Shown: one piece after another, positions 53,463 to 62,830 of the stretch
Layout: each line of letters starts with the position of its first letter
How positions within the stretch are numbered: position 1 is the stretch's first letter
NCBI RefSeq assembly: GCF_037977385.1
Contig: NZ_CP150277.1
Coordinates: 3,263,001-3,327,000, forward strand
DNA from: Terribacillus sp. FSL K6-0262
GTDB lineage: Bacteria > Bacillota > Bacilli > Bacillales > Amphibacillaceae
Length of the DNA: 64,000 nt
Direction of reading: 5' to 3'
The notes under the pieces: generated by a model
Told to the model about the DNA's origin: nothing
Database searches by the model: none
Seen by the model: the letters and a program-made list of their open reading frames with translations, nothing else
Translations under genes and position numbers: made by a program

Positions 53463-54533
53463 ATGCGGGGAAACGGTCCATTACGTTCCATCTTGAAGTC
53501 TTATCTGATTGCCGTCATTGGCGGCGGTCTTTTCACTTTGCTGCACTTGCCGCTGCCCTGGATACTCGGCCCGGTAGCCGGTCTTTTGCTTTCCAAAATC
53601 ATTTGGAATAACCAAACGGCTGCTTCCCAGCCGCTCCGCAAAATAAGCTATTGGCTGCTTGGTATCCAGATCGGCAATACGTTTACAGTACATACATTCC
53701 ACAATGTACAGCCTTATTTATTGATCTATACGCTTTTGACATTACTGTTGATTGTCATTTGCATGATCAATGCCTACGTGGTCAGTAAATGGGTGAATGT
53801 CGATATGAAAACGAGCATGCTCGGGAGCATACCAGGCGGTTTGTCTGCTGTGTCGGCACTCAGTGAGTCCATGAAGGCAAATACGGGACTCGTGACGATA
53901 TTTCAGACGATACGTCTTGTCAGCATCCTTTTCATCATCCCGTTCGCTGCCACGCACATGTTCATGGACGGCGGGGCCCAAGGAGCAGTTCAACTGCCGC
54001 AGACGGAGCAAGGAGCCTGGTGGACGATTGGATTATATGTCCTCATGTACATCATCGCCCGTATGACAAACCGATTCATCCCATCATCTTTAGTCATCGT
54101 CCCGATGCTGCTTACAGCGATACTGCAAGTCAGCGGAATGCATCTATATCAGTTCCCGCACTTATTTTTCGTGGCTGCCCAGTTGACAATCGGTGTCTAT
54201 TTGGGTCATTCTATTTCTATAAGGGATTTAAAGAAAGCAGGCAGGCTTTGTCTCTATTATACGGGTCTGTCCTTGCTGCTTATTTTGCTTTGCTTCGGGC
54301 TTGGCTATTTATTCAGCTTGTTCACTTCACTGAACATGGCCACTTCTGTACTCAGTATGGCCCCGGGCGGGCTCGTGGAAATGGCATTGACGGCCCAGAC
54401 GACAGGCGGGGATCCGTCCATCGTCAGCTCCTTGCAGACAATCAGGCTGCTGCTTGTCGTCCTTGTGCTGCCGCTTCTGCTGCAATGGACATTACCGAAG
54501 CTTGAGAAACACCAACGGAAGGAAGAAACATGA
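53463..54533 (+). CDS. AbrB-family (ammonia monooxygenase-type) transporter
   Basis: A 356-aa membrane protein with about ten helices in two internal repeats, each with a glycine-rich loop: SMLGSIPGGLSAVSAL in the first half and SMAPGGLVEMALTAQ in the second. This is the AbrB/PF05145 family, whose substrate is not known. The N-terminal WILGPVAGLL is also typical. It follows the TerC gene after four bases and overlaps the next small gene by four, so the three form an operon. GAAAGG lies upstream of the ATG. Confidence 0.87.
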   Translation: MRGNGPLRSILKSYLIAVIGGGLFTLLHLPLPWILGPVAGLLLSKIIWNNQTAASQPLRKISYWLLGIQIGNTFTVHTFHNVQPYLLIYTLLTLLLIVICMINAYVVSKWVNVDMKTSMLGSIPGGLSAVSALSESMKANTGLVTIFQTIRLVSILFIIPFAATHMFMDGGAQGAVQLPQTEQGAWWTIGLYVLMYIIARMTNRFIPSSLVIVPMLLTAILQVSGMHLYQFPHLFFVAAQLTIGVYLGHSISIRDLKKAGRLCLYYTGLSLLLILLCFGLGYLFSLFTSLNMATSVLSMAPGGLVEMALTAQTTGGDPSIVSSLQTIRLLLVVLVLPLLLQWTLPKLEKHQRKEET

Positions 54534-54736
54534 TGATACACAAACATTGGCAAGATGCTGAAACTATCAAACAAGTGGAATGTGTCCACACGAATGCAAA
54601 AAAATACGTAGTGAACACGACGCTTACGCAAGGCAAAATCTATGATGTCAAAAATGAAACGGAAGAATTCATCTTTATTGTCGACAATACGAATCGTGTC
54701 GGTGCTTTCCGTAAGGATTATTTCAAAGAAGTGTAA
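54530..54736 (+). CDS. DUF6501 small protein
   Basis: A 68-aa soluble protein, probably a small SH3-like beta barrel: TIKQVECVHTNAKKY, LTQGKIYDVKNETEEFIFIVD and NRVGAFRKDYFKEV. The sequence matches the DUF6501 family common in Bacillaceae, function unknown. The first ATG overlaps the stop of the transporter gene (ATGA); a second ATG follows directly. GGAAGGAAG is the likely site. A terminator ends the operon. Confidence 0.82.
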   Translation: MMIHKHWQDAETIKQVECVHTNAKKYVVNTTLTQGKIYDVKNETEEFIFIVDNTNRVGAFRKDYFKEV

Positions 54737-54748
54737 TAAACTGGCAAG

Positions 54749-54785
54749 AAAAAGGCTAACCTAGTAGAGGTCAGCCTTTTTTTGT
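54749..54785 (+). terminator. Terminator after the DUF6501 gene
   Basis: AAAAAGGCTAACCT pairs with AGGTCAGCCTTTTT (one A/C mismatch) around AGTAG, followed by a T tract. Confidence 0.85.
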
Positions 54786-54812
54786 TGACTCTTGTTTTAC
54801 AAAGCTTGTAAT
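54785..54812 (+). promoter_or_regulatory. Possible promoter of the histidine phosphatase gene
   Basis: TTGACT, 16 bases, TGTAAT, beginning at the end of the preceding terminator. Confidence 0.55.
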
Positions 54813-54867
54813 TGTTCGATGGTTAACCGATAATAAGGCTAAGCATAGCTAGAAGGAGATGGGGCTT

Positions 54868-55419
54868 GTGAAAAGGATCATTCTTGTTCGTCATTGTAAT
54901 GCAGAAGGACAGCACAAAGACTCGCCGCTGACATACGAAGGTATTAGCGAAGCCCGGATGCTCGCGGCTTTTTTGAAACGGCTGGATTATCCGATCCAGC
55001 GTATCCTCTCCAGTCCCTTCTTCCGGGCCGTCGAGACAATCAAGCCTTTCGCTGATGCTGCCGATATCCCGATAGAACTGGATCGAAGGCTGCAGGAGCG
55101 TATTTTGAGCGAAGAGCCTGTCGATGATTGGCTGGAAGTCTTGGAAGAATCATTTGCTGATTTTGATTTGCGGCTTCCTGGCGGTGAATCATCGAATGAC
55201 GCCAGAAAGCGGGTACGCAGCCTGCTTGATGAGCTTGAGGCAGAAGAGCAGCTTGAGAACGTCGTTTTGGTGACTCACGGCAACCTCCTTGCAATTTTAC
55301 TAAAGGAATTCCAGACGGATATTGGGTTCTCCCATTGGAAAGGCTTCACGAACCCCGATGTGTTCCTGGTCCAGCGTGAAGCTGGCAGCTATATGGTGGA
55401 ACGTATCTGGAATGCTTAA
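54868..55419 (+). CDS. Histidine phosphatase (phosphoglycerate mutase-like)
   Basis: A 183-aa enzyme of the histidine phosphatase superfamily. The catalytic RHC is in IILVRHCNAEG (RHG with Cys in place of Gly), SSPFFRAVETIKPF holds the second arginine, a downstream acidic residue lies in LQERILSEEP, and the second histidine is in VLVTHGNLLAILL. The substrate is unknown. The GTG at 54868 is nine bases after AGAAGGAG; the ATG at 54859 abuts that site. The stop codon overlaps that of the convergent gene. Confidence 0.88.
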   Translation: MKRIILVRHCNAEGQHKDSPLTYEGISEARMLAAFLKRLDYPIQRILSSPFFRAVETIKPFADAADIPIELDRRLQERILSEEPVDDWLEVLEESFADFDLRLPGGESSNDARKRVRSLLDELEAEEQLENVVLVTHGNLLAILLKEFQTDIGFSHWKGFTNPDVFLVQREAGSYMVERIWNA

Positions 55420-56603
55420 ATTTTCTCGCTCGTAAGTACGACCATCAATAGGATGGGCAGTTTTTCATAGATTGTATCGACTTGTTCGATGGGCAGGGGA
55501 TTTTTTCCTCTGCCCAATTCCATTGTAAAGCCCGGCCGCCTGTAAGAAGCAATGTACCAATCCTTGAAGCCAGCGTAGTTATCCAGTTCCTTTACACCTT
55601 TGTATCCGCTGAGCTGCTCCATCTGTGATACCATCCTCGCAGCGCTTGGGGGCTCTTTTTCCTCAAAGCTCCAGTAAATTTCCTCTCCTTGCGTGTGCAG
55701 CGCAACGACTGAATCAAAATCTCCTGCCTTGACAAGCTCATACATACCGATCGATTCCGGTTCAGTCAATGGAGTCCGGCCCGGGAAATCACGGGGACCT
55801 GGAAGCTTCGGTTTCCGCACCTGCTCATATTCCCATTTGGCGGGATATTGCTTATTCAAATCGACTCCGATTATATTTGCCTTCCATCCTTTGAAATCAT
55901 CGGAACCTTCATTCAAAAAAAGGACAAGTTCTTCATACTCATGTGCCGTCCTGCTGCCATGGATGACAAGATCGACTCCGTCCGGGTTCACCATCGGAAC
56001 GATCGAAAGCGTCACATCCTGATATAATTTGCTTGCCGGATAACCGAATAGCTTCTTATCATGGGTGACGGCCAGCAAGTAGTCATTGACGAAACGCATC
56101 AGGGCCAAGGAAGTGATCCATTCATTACCGTGGAAACTGGCGTTTATATGAATATGTCTCTTTCCCTTGCCGATTTGCAGCTCTGTCACCGGTTTCCCCA
56201 GTATGGACTTGTAAATCGTACGCATCCTCATAAAAGGGAAAAGCTGGTGAAGGAATTGGATATCCTGAAGACAGATAGCATAATCGTAGGGCTGTCGGAA
56301 GCATGTCACTGGCTGGGTCACCCGTTGAGGATATGTGAGTTTTTCGCCGGCAGGGAAATAATCAGTATCATACAGCAGGTGGACAAGCCGGAGAGGAAAA
56401 TGAAAGGCAGCTGCTAATTCCGCGTCTGTCATATCCTTATCCAGGATGACAGATCTGGGAGCATAGCCAGGCACCTGTATTGGCTGTTGCGGCTTTACAT
56501 GGGTCGAAAGAAACGGATTCGCTGCAAAAAGTACATATGTCGGAAGGTGGAACAGTGTCGCTATCGTGCTCAATTGACAGCCTTTCTGCAGTGTCAATTC
56601 CAT
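55416..56603 (-). CDS. M14 family gamma-D-glutamyl-diaminopimelate peptidase (YqgT-like)
   Basis: A 395-aa zinc carboxypeptidase-fold enzyme. Residues 1-100 resemble two LysM-like units that bind cell wall. The catalytic domain has the zinc pair in NASFHGNEWI, a third ligand in VALHTQGEEI, VPMVNPDGVDL, and the catalytic Glu in GFTMELGRG. Family members (endopeptidase I, YqgT) cut gamma-D-Glu-mDap bonds of murein peptides. There is no classical signal peptide, as in YqgT. AAAAGGAGG precedes the ATG at 56603; the frame extends upstream without a site. Confidence 0.9.
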   Translation of the reverse strand: MELTLQKGCQLSTIATLFHLPTYVLFAANPFLSTHVKPQQPIQVPGYAPRSVILDKDMTDAELAAAFHFPLRLVHLLYDTDYFPAGEKLTYPQRVTQPVTCFRQPYDYAICLQDIQFLHQLFPFMRMRTIYKSILGKPVTELQIGKGKRHIHINASFHGNEWITSLALMRFVNDYLLAVTHDKKLFGYPASKLYQDVTLSIVPMVNPDGVDLVIHGSRTAHEYEELVLFLNEGSDDFKGWKANIIGVDLNKQYPAKWEYEQVRKPKLPGPRDFPGRTPLTEPESIGMYELVKAGDFDSVVALHTQGEEIYWSFEEKEPPSAARMVSQMEQLSGYKGVKELDNYAGFKDWYIASYRRPGFTMELGRGKNPLPIEQVDTIYEKLPILLMVVLTSEKI

Positions 56604-56689
56604 CTGGATCGCCTCCTTTTGTACATTGTATGTCAAGTATGAAGTAATTATGGGGATGGGGCAAGCTGTCAAATTGTTGAGTACGCCCG

Positions 56690-56718
56690 TTGTTATTATC
56701 GAATATTGTTGTTATAAT
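56690..56718 (+). promoter_or_regulatory. Sigma-A promoter of fer
   Basis: TTGTTA, 17 bases, TATAAT, about 120 bases before the ferredoxin start. Confidence 0.6.
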
Positions 56719-56837
56719 TTGAATCGATAGGGTATAAATACATATAGTTCGTTTGTATTTTGCGAAGTCGCAGTATACCTGGAAAGAAACCGAGTCTAAT
56801 GGCCGGTTCATTCATAGTAGTAGAGGAGGCTGTACAC

Positions 56838-57077
56838 ATGGCTTTTGTCATCACTTCCCCATGTGAAACGGAAAAAGCCGGCGAATGCATGGAAGTTTGC
56901 CCGGTTGACTGTATCGCGGAAGGCAAAGATATGTTCTATATCGATCCTGACATTTGCATCGATTGCGGTGCTTGTGAAGCGGTATGCCCAGTTGAAGCGA
57001 TCTTCATGGAAGATGAGGTACCAGCGGAAGAAACCAAGTACATTGAAATCAACCGCAAATTCTTCCAGGAAAACTAA
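56838..57077 (+). CDS. fer: Ferredoxin, Bacillus 4Fe-4S type
   Basis: A 79-aa low-potential electron carrier. The cluster motif CIDCGACEAVCPVEAI binds a 4Fe-4S cluster. The first motif (CETEKAGECMEVCPVDC) has more widely spaced cysteines, as in Bacillus ferredoxins. The C-terminus EINRKFFQEN is typical. GAGGAGG lies before the ATG at 56838; an upstream in-frame ATG has no site. In B. subtilis Fer serves cytochrome P450 and desaturase systems; the partner here is unknown. Confidence 0.96.
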   Translation: MAFVITSPCETEKAGECMEVCPVDCIAEGKDMFYIDPDICIDCGACEAVCPVEAIFMEDEVPAEETKYIEINRKFFQEN

Positions 57078-57080
57078 GCA

Positions 57081-57111
57081 GATCCACTGCCAAGAGGCAG
57101 TGGATTTTTTG
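57081..57111 (+). terminator. Terminator after fer
   Basis: GATCCACTGCC pairs with GGCAGTGGATT around a 4-base loop, then a T tract. Confidence 0.9.
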
Positions 57112-57235
57112 TTATCTTTAAAGGGGTCATCCGCTTTACGTCTGATGGCAAGCATGAACCATAGCAGCCTGACCTTCTTTAAAATCGGCTGATCAGGGAA
57201 GGGGCAGCTGTCAAAGACCTGAATAAAGCCGACTA

Positions 57236-57263
57236 AAAAAGCCCGGCAGTGAAGCCGGGTTTT
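57236..57263 (-). terminator. Terminator after the acylphosphatase gene
   Basis: On the minus strand AACCCGGC pairs with GCCGGG(C)TT around TTCACT, followed by TTTTTTAG. Confidence 0.85.
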
Positions 57264-57535
57264 CATCTTACTTCAAAACGTTCAAAACCTTGCTGTTTTT
57301 CTAAGTATACGACATCCACCTTCTTAACCTTCACAAACCGATTAGGGCCCTTCCTTATTTCATTGATGAACTTTTCCACACGCTCCGGATCTCCCTCGAC
57401 ATACACTTGGACTGTCCCGTTGGCTTCATTCCGTACATATCCCGCCAACCCGAGATCACGGGCTATTTCTGCTGCTGACAGACGGAAGCCGACGCCCTGG
57501 ACTTTCCCGCCGACTACCATTTGTACACATTTCAT
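57263..57535 (-). CDS. acyP: Acylphosphatase
   Basis: A 90-aa enzyme that hydrolyses acyl phosphates. The phosphate-binding GKVQGVGFR with its arginine and the catalytic asparagine in GYVRNEANGTV are intact; the GPNRFVKVKKVDV strand completes the ferredoxin-like fold. AAGGAGGCGG precedes the ATG. It is single, on the minus strand, with its own terminator. Confidence 0.93.
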   Translation of the reverse strand: MKCVQMVVGGKVQGVGFRLSAAEIARDLGLAGYVRNEANGTVQVYVEGDPERVEKFINEIRKGPNRFVKVKKVDVVYLEKQQGFERFEVR

Positions 57536-57649
57536 CTCTATACCGCCTCCTTACAAAAAGTCTTCCCTGATAGCGTATACAGAAAACATCTGATTAACAC
57601 GTCATTTCTTTGGCAAAAATGGTGCTATTACAACACATGGAGGATAAGA

Positions 57650-59167
57650 ATGACACATAATAAAAGTTATTGGCGTGAAAAGACGGAAATTCCAGAGTTT
57701 GAATCGCTGCGTTATGACACCGAAAGCGAAATCGTCATTGTCGGCGGAGGCATCACCGGCATCGTTACGGGATATATGCTGGCCAAAGAAGGTCGTCAAG
57801 TGACCATCCTCGAGGCAGATAGTCTTTATAGCGGTACGACCGGCTATACGACAGCAAAGCTCACGGCACAGCATGGGCTGATTTATGATGAATATATCCA
57901 GCATTTCAATACAGATACGGCTAAGACGCATTATGAAGCGTGCATGGACGCAATCGCTTTTGTCAAGGAAACGACAGCGGCACATGGCATTGATTGCAAT
58001 CTGACGAAACAGGATGCCTATGTCTATACCAAGGAAAAGCAAAACGTCCATAAATTGGAGACAGAGCATGAGGCATATCAGAAGCTTGGTATACAGGGGG
58101 AACTCTCGGACACCATACCGCTTCCCTTTGAAATAGAAAAGGCATTGATCATGAAAGACCAGTACCAGTATCACCCGCTGAAATTCCTCAATGGTTTGCT
58201 GCATGTATTCCTCGATAATGGAGGGAAAGTATATACCGATACTCCGGTTGATACAATCGAAGAAGGAAAGGATACGACCGTTGTAACGAAGAACGGGTTG
58301 AAAGTGACGTGTAAGAAGGTTGTGGTCGCCTCCCATTTCCCTTTTTATGATGGACAGGGCTTTTACTTTGCCAGATTATATCAGGATCGCTCCTATGTGG
58401 TGGCCGCAAAGCCAAAGAACCCTTATCCCGGCGGCATGTATATCAATGCCGACACGCCTTCCCGATCCATCCGCAGTATCGAAACAGAGGAACATGGCAC
58501 CTTGCTCCTGATCGGCGGTGAGTCCCACCGTACAGGCGAGGGGCATCCTGAAGAAATGTATTATAAAGAATTGACGGACTTCGCAGCTTATCTGGGCACG
58601 GAAACACCAATCTATATGTGGTCCGCACAAGATATCGTCACATTGGATAATCTCCCTTATATAGGATATATAAGCAAAGGCAACGATAATATCTTGGTCG
58701 CCACAGGCTATCGTAAATGGGGCATGACCAGCAGTATCGTTGCCGGGTTGGAAATAGCATCTCTTATCGATTCAGGTATCAGCCGCTACAAAAATATTTA
58801 TCAGCCATCCAGGTTTCACGCCGACCCGGATTTGGGTAGTGTAACTAAGAATGTAATGGAAGTGGCGAAGGAATTCATAGTTGGGAAACTGGAACAGCCC
58901 TATGAATATGTCCCGCACCTGAAGCGGGGCGAAGCAACCAAAGTCCGGTTCAACGGTCTGCTCCTTGGTGTCTATAAAGACGAAAACGGAGAAATACATC
59001 AAGTGGATACGACTTGTACCCATATGAAATGTGAGGTTAATTGGAACAGTGCAGAATCCAGCTGGGACTGTCCTTGCCATGGATCACGTTTTACCGGTAC
59101 AGGCGAAGTGATCGAAGGCCCGGCCAAAAAACCGCTGAAAAAATTGGATCGAGGGCTGAACAGTTAA
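57650..59167 (+). CDS. FAD-dependent oxidoreductase with C-terminal Rieske domain
   Basis: A 505-aa protein. Residues 35-400 form a DAO-type FAD domain (IVIVGGGITGIVTGYMLA near 28, GYTTAKLTAQHG, and DNLPYIGYI with the C-terminal FAD contact). Residues 420-500 carry a Rieske 2Fe-2S domain with CTHMKC and CPCHGSRF. This fused architecture (YhfW in B. subtilis) has no proven substrate. GGAGGATAAG lies before the ATG. The stop codon overlaps the first hexamer of the putative Pho box, and no terminator is visible before sqdB. Confidence 0.92.
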   Translation: MTHNKSYWREKTEIPEFESLRYDTESEIVIVGGGITGIVTGYMLAKEGRQVTILEADSLYSGTTGYTTAKLTAQHGLIYDEYIQHFNTDTAKTHYEACMDAIAFVKETTAAHGIDCNLTKQDAYVYTKEKQNVHKLETEHEAYQKLGIQGELSDTIPLPFEIEKALIMKDQYQYHPLKFLNGLLHVFLDNGGKVYTDTPVDTIEEGKDTTVVTKNGLKVTCKKVVVASHFPFYDGQGFYFARLYQDRSYVVAAKPKNPYPGGMYINADTPSRSIRSIETEEHGTLLLIGGESHRTGEGHPEEMYYKELTDFAAYLGTETPIYMWSAQDIVTLDNLPYIGYISKGNDNILVATGYRKWGMTSSIVAGLEIASLIDSGISRYKNIYQPSRFHADPDLGSVTKNVMEVAKEFIVGKLEQPYEYVPHLKRGEATKVRFNGLLLGVYKDENGEIHQVDTTCTHMKCEVNWNSAESSWDCPCHGSRFTGTGEVIEGPAKKPLKKLDRGLNS

Positions 59168-59213
59168 CAACTTGTTTACACTATCTCAAACCTTCCTTTA
59201 CACCATATTATTT
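59164..59213 (+). promoter_or_regulatory. Putative PhoP binding region (Pho box) upstream of sqdB
   Basis: Hexamers start every 11 bases: TTAACA (59164), TTTACA (59175), TCAAAC (59186), TTTACA (59197) and TTATTT (59208). Three of five fit the B. subtilis PhoP repeat TT(A/C/T)A(C/T)A, and the phasing is that of known sites. A TATAAT follows at 59235-59240 with no good -35, as expected for an activated promoter. Distance to the start site is slightly longer than usual. Confidence 0.62.
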
Positions 59214-59234
59214 TTAATCGCAGCATCGTTAGCA

Positions 59235-59240
59235 TATAAT
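59235..59240 (+). promoter_or_regulatory. -10 element of the sqdB promoter
   Basis: TATAAT with a poor -35 (TTTTAA) 17 bases upstream, suggesting activator dependence. It is 48 bases before the start codon. Confidence 0.55.
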
Positions 59241-59284
59241 TGTTAACGAACGTACCAAGAAATGTTGATGTCACAGGAGGATGA

Positions 59285-60436
<1,152 letters not shown>

Positions 60437-60445
60437 GGGCATACG

Positions 60446-61600
60446 GTGAAAATCGTCATCATCACCGAGACATTCCTGCCATCCACGGACGGTGTCGTCA
60501 CCCGGCTCACCGAAGCGATCAAGTTCCTCCGCAGCCAGAAGCATGAAGTCGTCGTCATCGCTCCCGATTTAGGTGTTACCGAATACGAAGGCGCGCTTGT
60601 CGAAGGAGTAGGGACGGTGACGATGCCATTTTACCGTTCCAAGAAGTTTTCCTTGCCGACAAGACGCATCAAGACTTTACTTGAAAAGCATCAGCCGGAT
60701 CTCGTGCATGTGGCGAATCCAGCCCTGGTCGGGATAGCAGGAATCTATTATGCGCACAAGAAGGGTTTGCCGCTATTGGCATCCTATCATACGCATATAC
60801 CGAAATACCTGGATTACTATAAGTTCTACAAACCCTTGAAACCATTATTTTGGTGGCATTTCCGCAAGCTTCATAATACAGCTGACTTGAATCTGTGTAC
60901 GTCGGCTGCCATTAAACAGGAGCTTGACGAGCATGGCTTCGAGCGTATGCATGTCCTGCGCAGAGGCGTGGATGTGGAGAAGCGCCATCCGGCTTATTAT
61001 TCACAAGGCATGCGTGAGCGGCTTTTGCAAGGGCATCGCGGGAAAAAATTGCTCATATTTGTAGGCAGGCTGGCAATCGAGAAGGAAATCCATAAGATTC
61101 GTCCATTGCTGGATGAGCGGGATGATCTGGCATTAGCCATCATCGGCGATGGACCAGCCCGGAAAGAACTGGAGAGGGTATTCGAAGGGACGAATACATT
61201 GTTTACCGGCTTTCTCCATGGGGAAGAGCTGTCGCAGGCATTCGCTTCTGCCGATGCCTTTATTTTCCCGTCCATTACCGAGACGCTGGGTTTGGTCATC
61301 TTGGAAGCAATGGCTTCCGGTCTCCCTGTCCTTGCAGCCAAAAGCGGACCAACATTGGAACAGATCGAGGAAAGCAAAACAGGATTCCTTTTTGAAAACG
61401 AAAATGTCGCCAGCATGAGTCACGCAGTCGGTAAACTGGATGATCAAGAATTAGTGGCAAAAATGAAAAAGAATGTGCGAATGGAAGCGGAGAAGCATTC
61501 CTGGAAAAATGCATCCAGCGAATTATTCGATTTCTATTTAGCAACCATCCAAGCAAGAACACCCGTATATCAAGCAGTGCAGAACCCGAGCTCCAGATAA
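60446..61600 (+). CDS. sqdX: SqdX/SQD2-type sulfoquinovosyltransferase
   Basis: A 384-aa GT4 glycosyltransferase. The N-terminal ITETFLPSTDGVVTRLTEAI, YHTHIPKYLDYY, RRGVDVEKRHP with MRERLLQGH, FVGRLAIEKEIHKIRPLL, GDGPARKELERVF and FPSITETLGLVILEAM follow the pattern of cyanobacterial SqdX and plant SQD2. These transfer sulfoquinovose from UDP-sulfoquinovose to diacylglycerol. Other GT4 lipid glycosyltransferases share part of this pattern, but the sqdB neighbour decides. The GTG start follows AGGGGC. The stop codon lies in the loop of the terminator. Confidence 0.88.
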   Translation: MKIVIITETFLPSTDGVVTRLTEAIKFLRSQKHEVVVIAPDLGVTEYEGALVEGVGTVTMPFYRSKKFSLPTRRIKTLLEKHQPDLVHVANPALVGIAGIYYAHKKGLPLLASYHTHIPKYLDYYKFYKPLKPLFWWHFRKLHNTADLNLCTSAAIKQELDEHGFERMHVLRRGVDVEKRHPAYYSQGMRERLLQGHRGKKLLIFVGRLAIEKEIHKIRPLLDERDDLALAIIGDGPARKELERVFEGTNTLFTGFLHGEELSQAFASADAFIFPSITETLGLVILEAMASGLPVLAAKSGPTLEQIEESKTGFLFENENVASMSHAVGKLDDQELVAKMKKNVRMEAEKHSWKNASSELFDFYLATIQARTPVYQAVQNPSSR

Positions 61601-61616
61601 CGGAGCCGGGTTTTTG
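61583..61616 (+). terminator. Terminator of the sqdB-sqdX operon
   Basis: AACCCGAGCTCC pairs with GGAGCCGGGTT (one mismatch) around a 7-base loop, followed by TTTT. Confidence 0.82.
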
Positions 61617-61680
61617 CATGTTTAGGAGTTTTATCTTATGGTAAACAATAAGAAAAAGCACATGAAATGAGGTTCACAGC

Positions 61681-61773
61681 ATGAAATTCTTCAAAGGGCT
61701 GCTAATTGGGACCTTGCTGTCTATTCCATTCTGGATAGTGCTGATTTATTTACTTTTTTTCCGTAAAGGTTGA
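61681..61773 (+). CDS. 30-residue membrane peptide, unknown
   Basis: ATG with GAGG ten bases upstream, then 30 codons. The peptide starts MKFFKGLLIGTLLSIPF, continues as one membrane helix and ends LFFRKG, so both ends are basic. It lies between the sqdX terminator and the oxidoreductase gene. Similar tiny one-helix proteins are common in Bacillaceae; no function can be given. Confidence 0.55.
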   Translation: MKFFKGLLIGTLLSIPFWIVLIYLLFFRKG

Positions 61774-61801
61774 CAATAAAAGAAGAAAGGGAGTATTAGA
61801 T

Positions 61802-62773
61802 ATGAAAGCAATCACACTACAAGGTTTTGGCGGCACAGATCAACTTAAGCTTCAAGAAACCGAAAAACCAACCATCAAACCGGACGAAATTCTAGTTGCT
61901 GTAAAGGCATCGGCAATCAACCGTGCGGATATCGAAAAAAGAAAAGGAAATTACCCTTCCAGTGATTATGATCCGATTTTGGGATTGGAAATTGCTGGTG
62001 TTGTGGAAGAAGCAGGAGAGGAAGCAATCGGCTGGGAAAAAGGAGACCGTATATTCGGCTTGATTCCCTCCGGCGGCTACGCAGAATATGCTGTACTCAA
62101 CAGCAAGCTGGCCATGCCGATTCCCGAGCACTTGAGCTACGAGCAAGCAGCAGCTGTACCGGAAGTATTCCTGACAGCTTATCAGACACTGCATTGGCTG
62201 GGTGAATTGAAACAGGGGGAAACCGTCTTGATCCATGCCGGCGCAAGCGGAGTCGGAACTGCAGCCATCCAGCTGGCTAAACAAGCAGGTGCAACAGTTG
62301 CAGTTACAGCTGGATCCCAGGAAAAACTTGATTTCTGCAAGGAGCTTGGTGCCGACATCACAATCAACTATAAAAAAGAAGACTTTGCTGATAAATTAGC
62401 CGAAACCGGCGCTGATATCATTTTGGACTTTATTGGAGCGTCATATTGGGATCAGAATATCAAGACACTGAAAACGGATGGCAGACTGATCCTGATCGGA
62501 TTCCTGGGCGGTACAGAACTGGAAAACGCATCGATAACGCCGCTGCTTGCAAAACGCTTACATGTGAAAGGAACATTGCTAAGTACAAGGAGCGTTGAAT
62601 ATAAAGCAAAATTGACAGCAGATTTGATCGATAATGTATTGCCGTTATTTGAATCGCAAGCAATCAAGCCGATTGTCGGCAAAGTATTTCCGTTGGCAGA
62701 AATAGCTGAAGCGCATGACTTTATGGAAAGCAATCAGAACATAGGTAAAATCGTATTGCATGTAGCAGATTAA
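61802..62773 (+). CDS. Zinc-type alcohol dehydrogenase-like, quinone oxidoreductase family
   Basis: A 323-aa MDR-superfamily NADPH oxidoreductase close to the PIG3/TP53I3-like quinone reductases. It shows the N-terminal GroES-like domain (KAITLQGFGGTDQLKL, ASAINRADIEKRKG), VPEVFLTAYQTLHW, the NADPH loop HAGASGVGTAAIQLAKQAGA (about 142), and ILDFIGASYWDQN. Catalytic zinc ligands are absent, as in this subgroup. AAAGGGAG precedes the ATG. It may act on quinones or aldehydes; the MerR gene downstream could be related. Confidence 0.92.
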   Translation: MKAITLQGFGGTDQLKLQETEKPTIKPDEILVAVKASAINRADIEKRKGNYPSSDYDPILGLEIAGVVEEAGEEAIGWEKGDRIFGLIPSGGYAEYAVLNSKLAMPIPEHLSYEQAAAVPEVFLTAYQTLHWLGELKQGETVLIHAGASGVGTAAIQLAKQAGATVAVTAGSQEKLDFCKELGADITINYKKEDFADKLAETGADIILDFIGASYWDQNIKTLKTDGRLILIGFLGGTELENASITPLLAKRLHVKGTLLSTRSVEYKAKLTADLIDNVLPLFESQAIKPIVGKVFPLAEIAEAHDFMESNQNIGKIVLHVAD

Positions 62774-62787
62774 TATGTAATATATAG

Positions 62788-62830
62788 AATCAGACTGCGT
62801 AAAGCGTTTGCTGTGCAGTCTGATTTTTTT
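62788..62830 (+). terminator. Terminator after the oxidoreductase gene
   Basis: AATCAGACTGC pairs with GCAGTCTGATT around a 16-base loop, followed by six T. Confidence 0.85.

Noticed and set aside
57078-57262. Minus-strand frame reading KKVRLLWFMLAIRRKADDP in the fer-acyP gap
   Set aside because: The stretch looks protein-like, but the only start lies in the acyP terminator and no ribosome binding site precedes any internal start.
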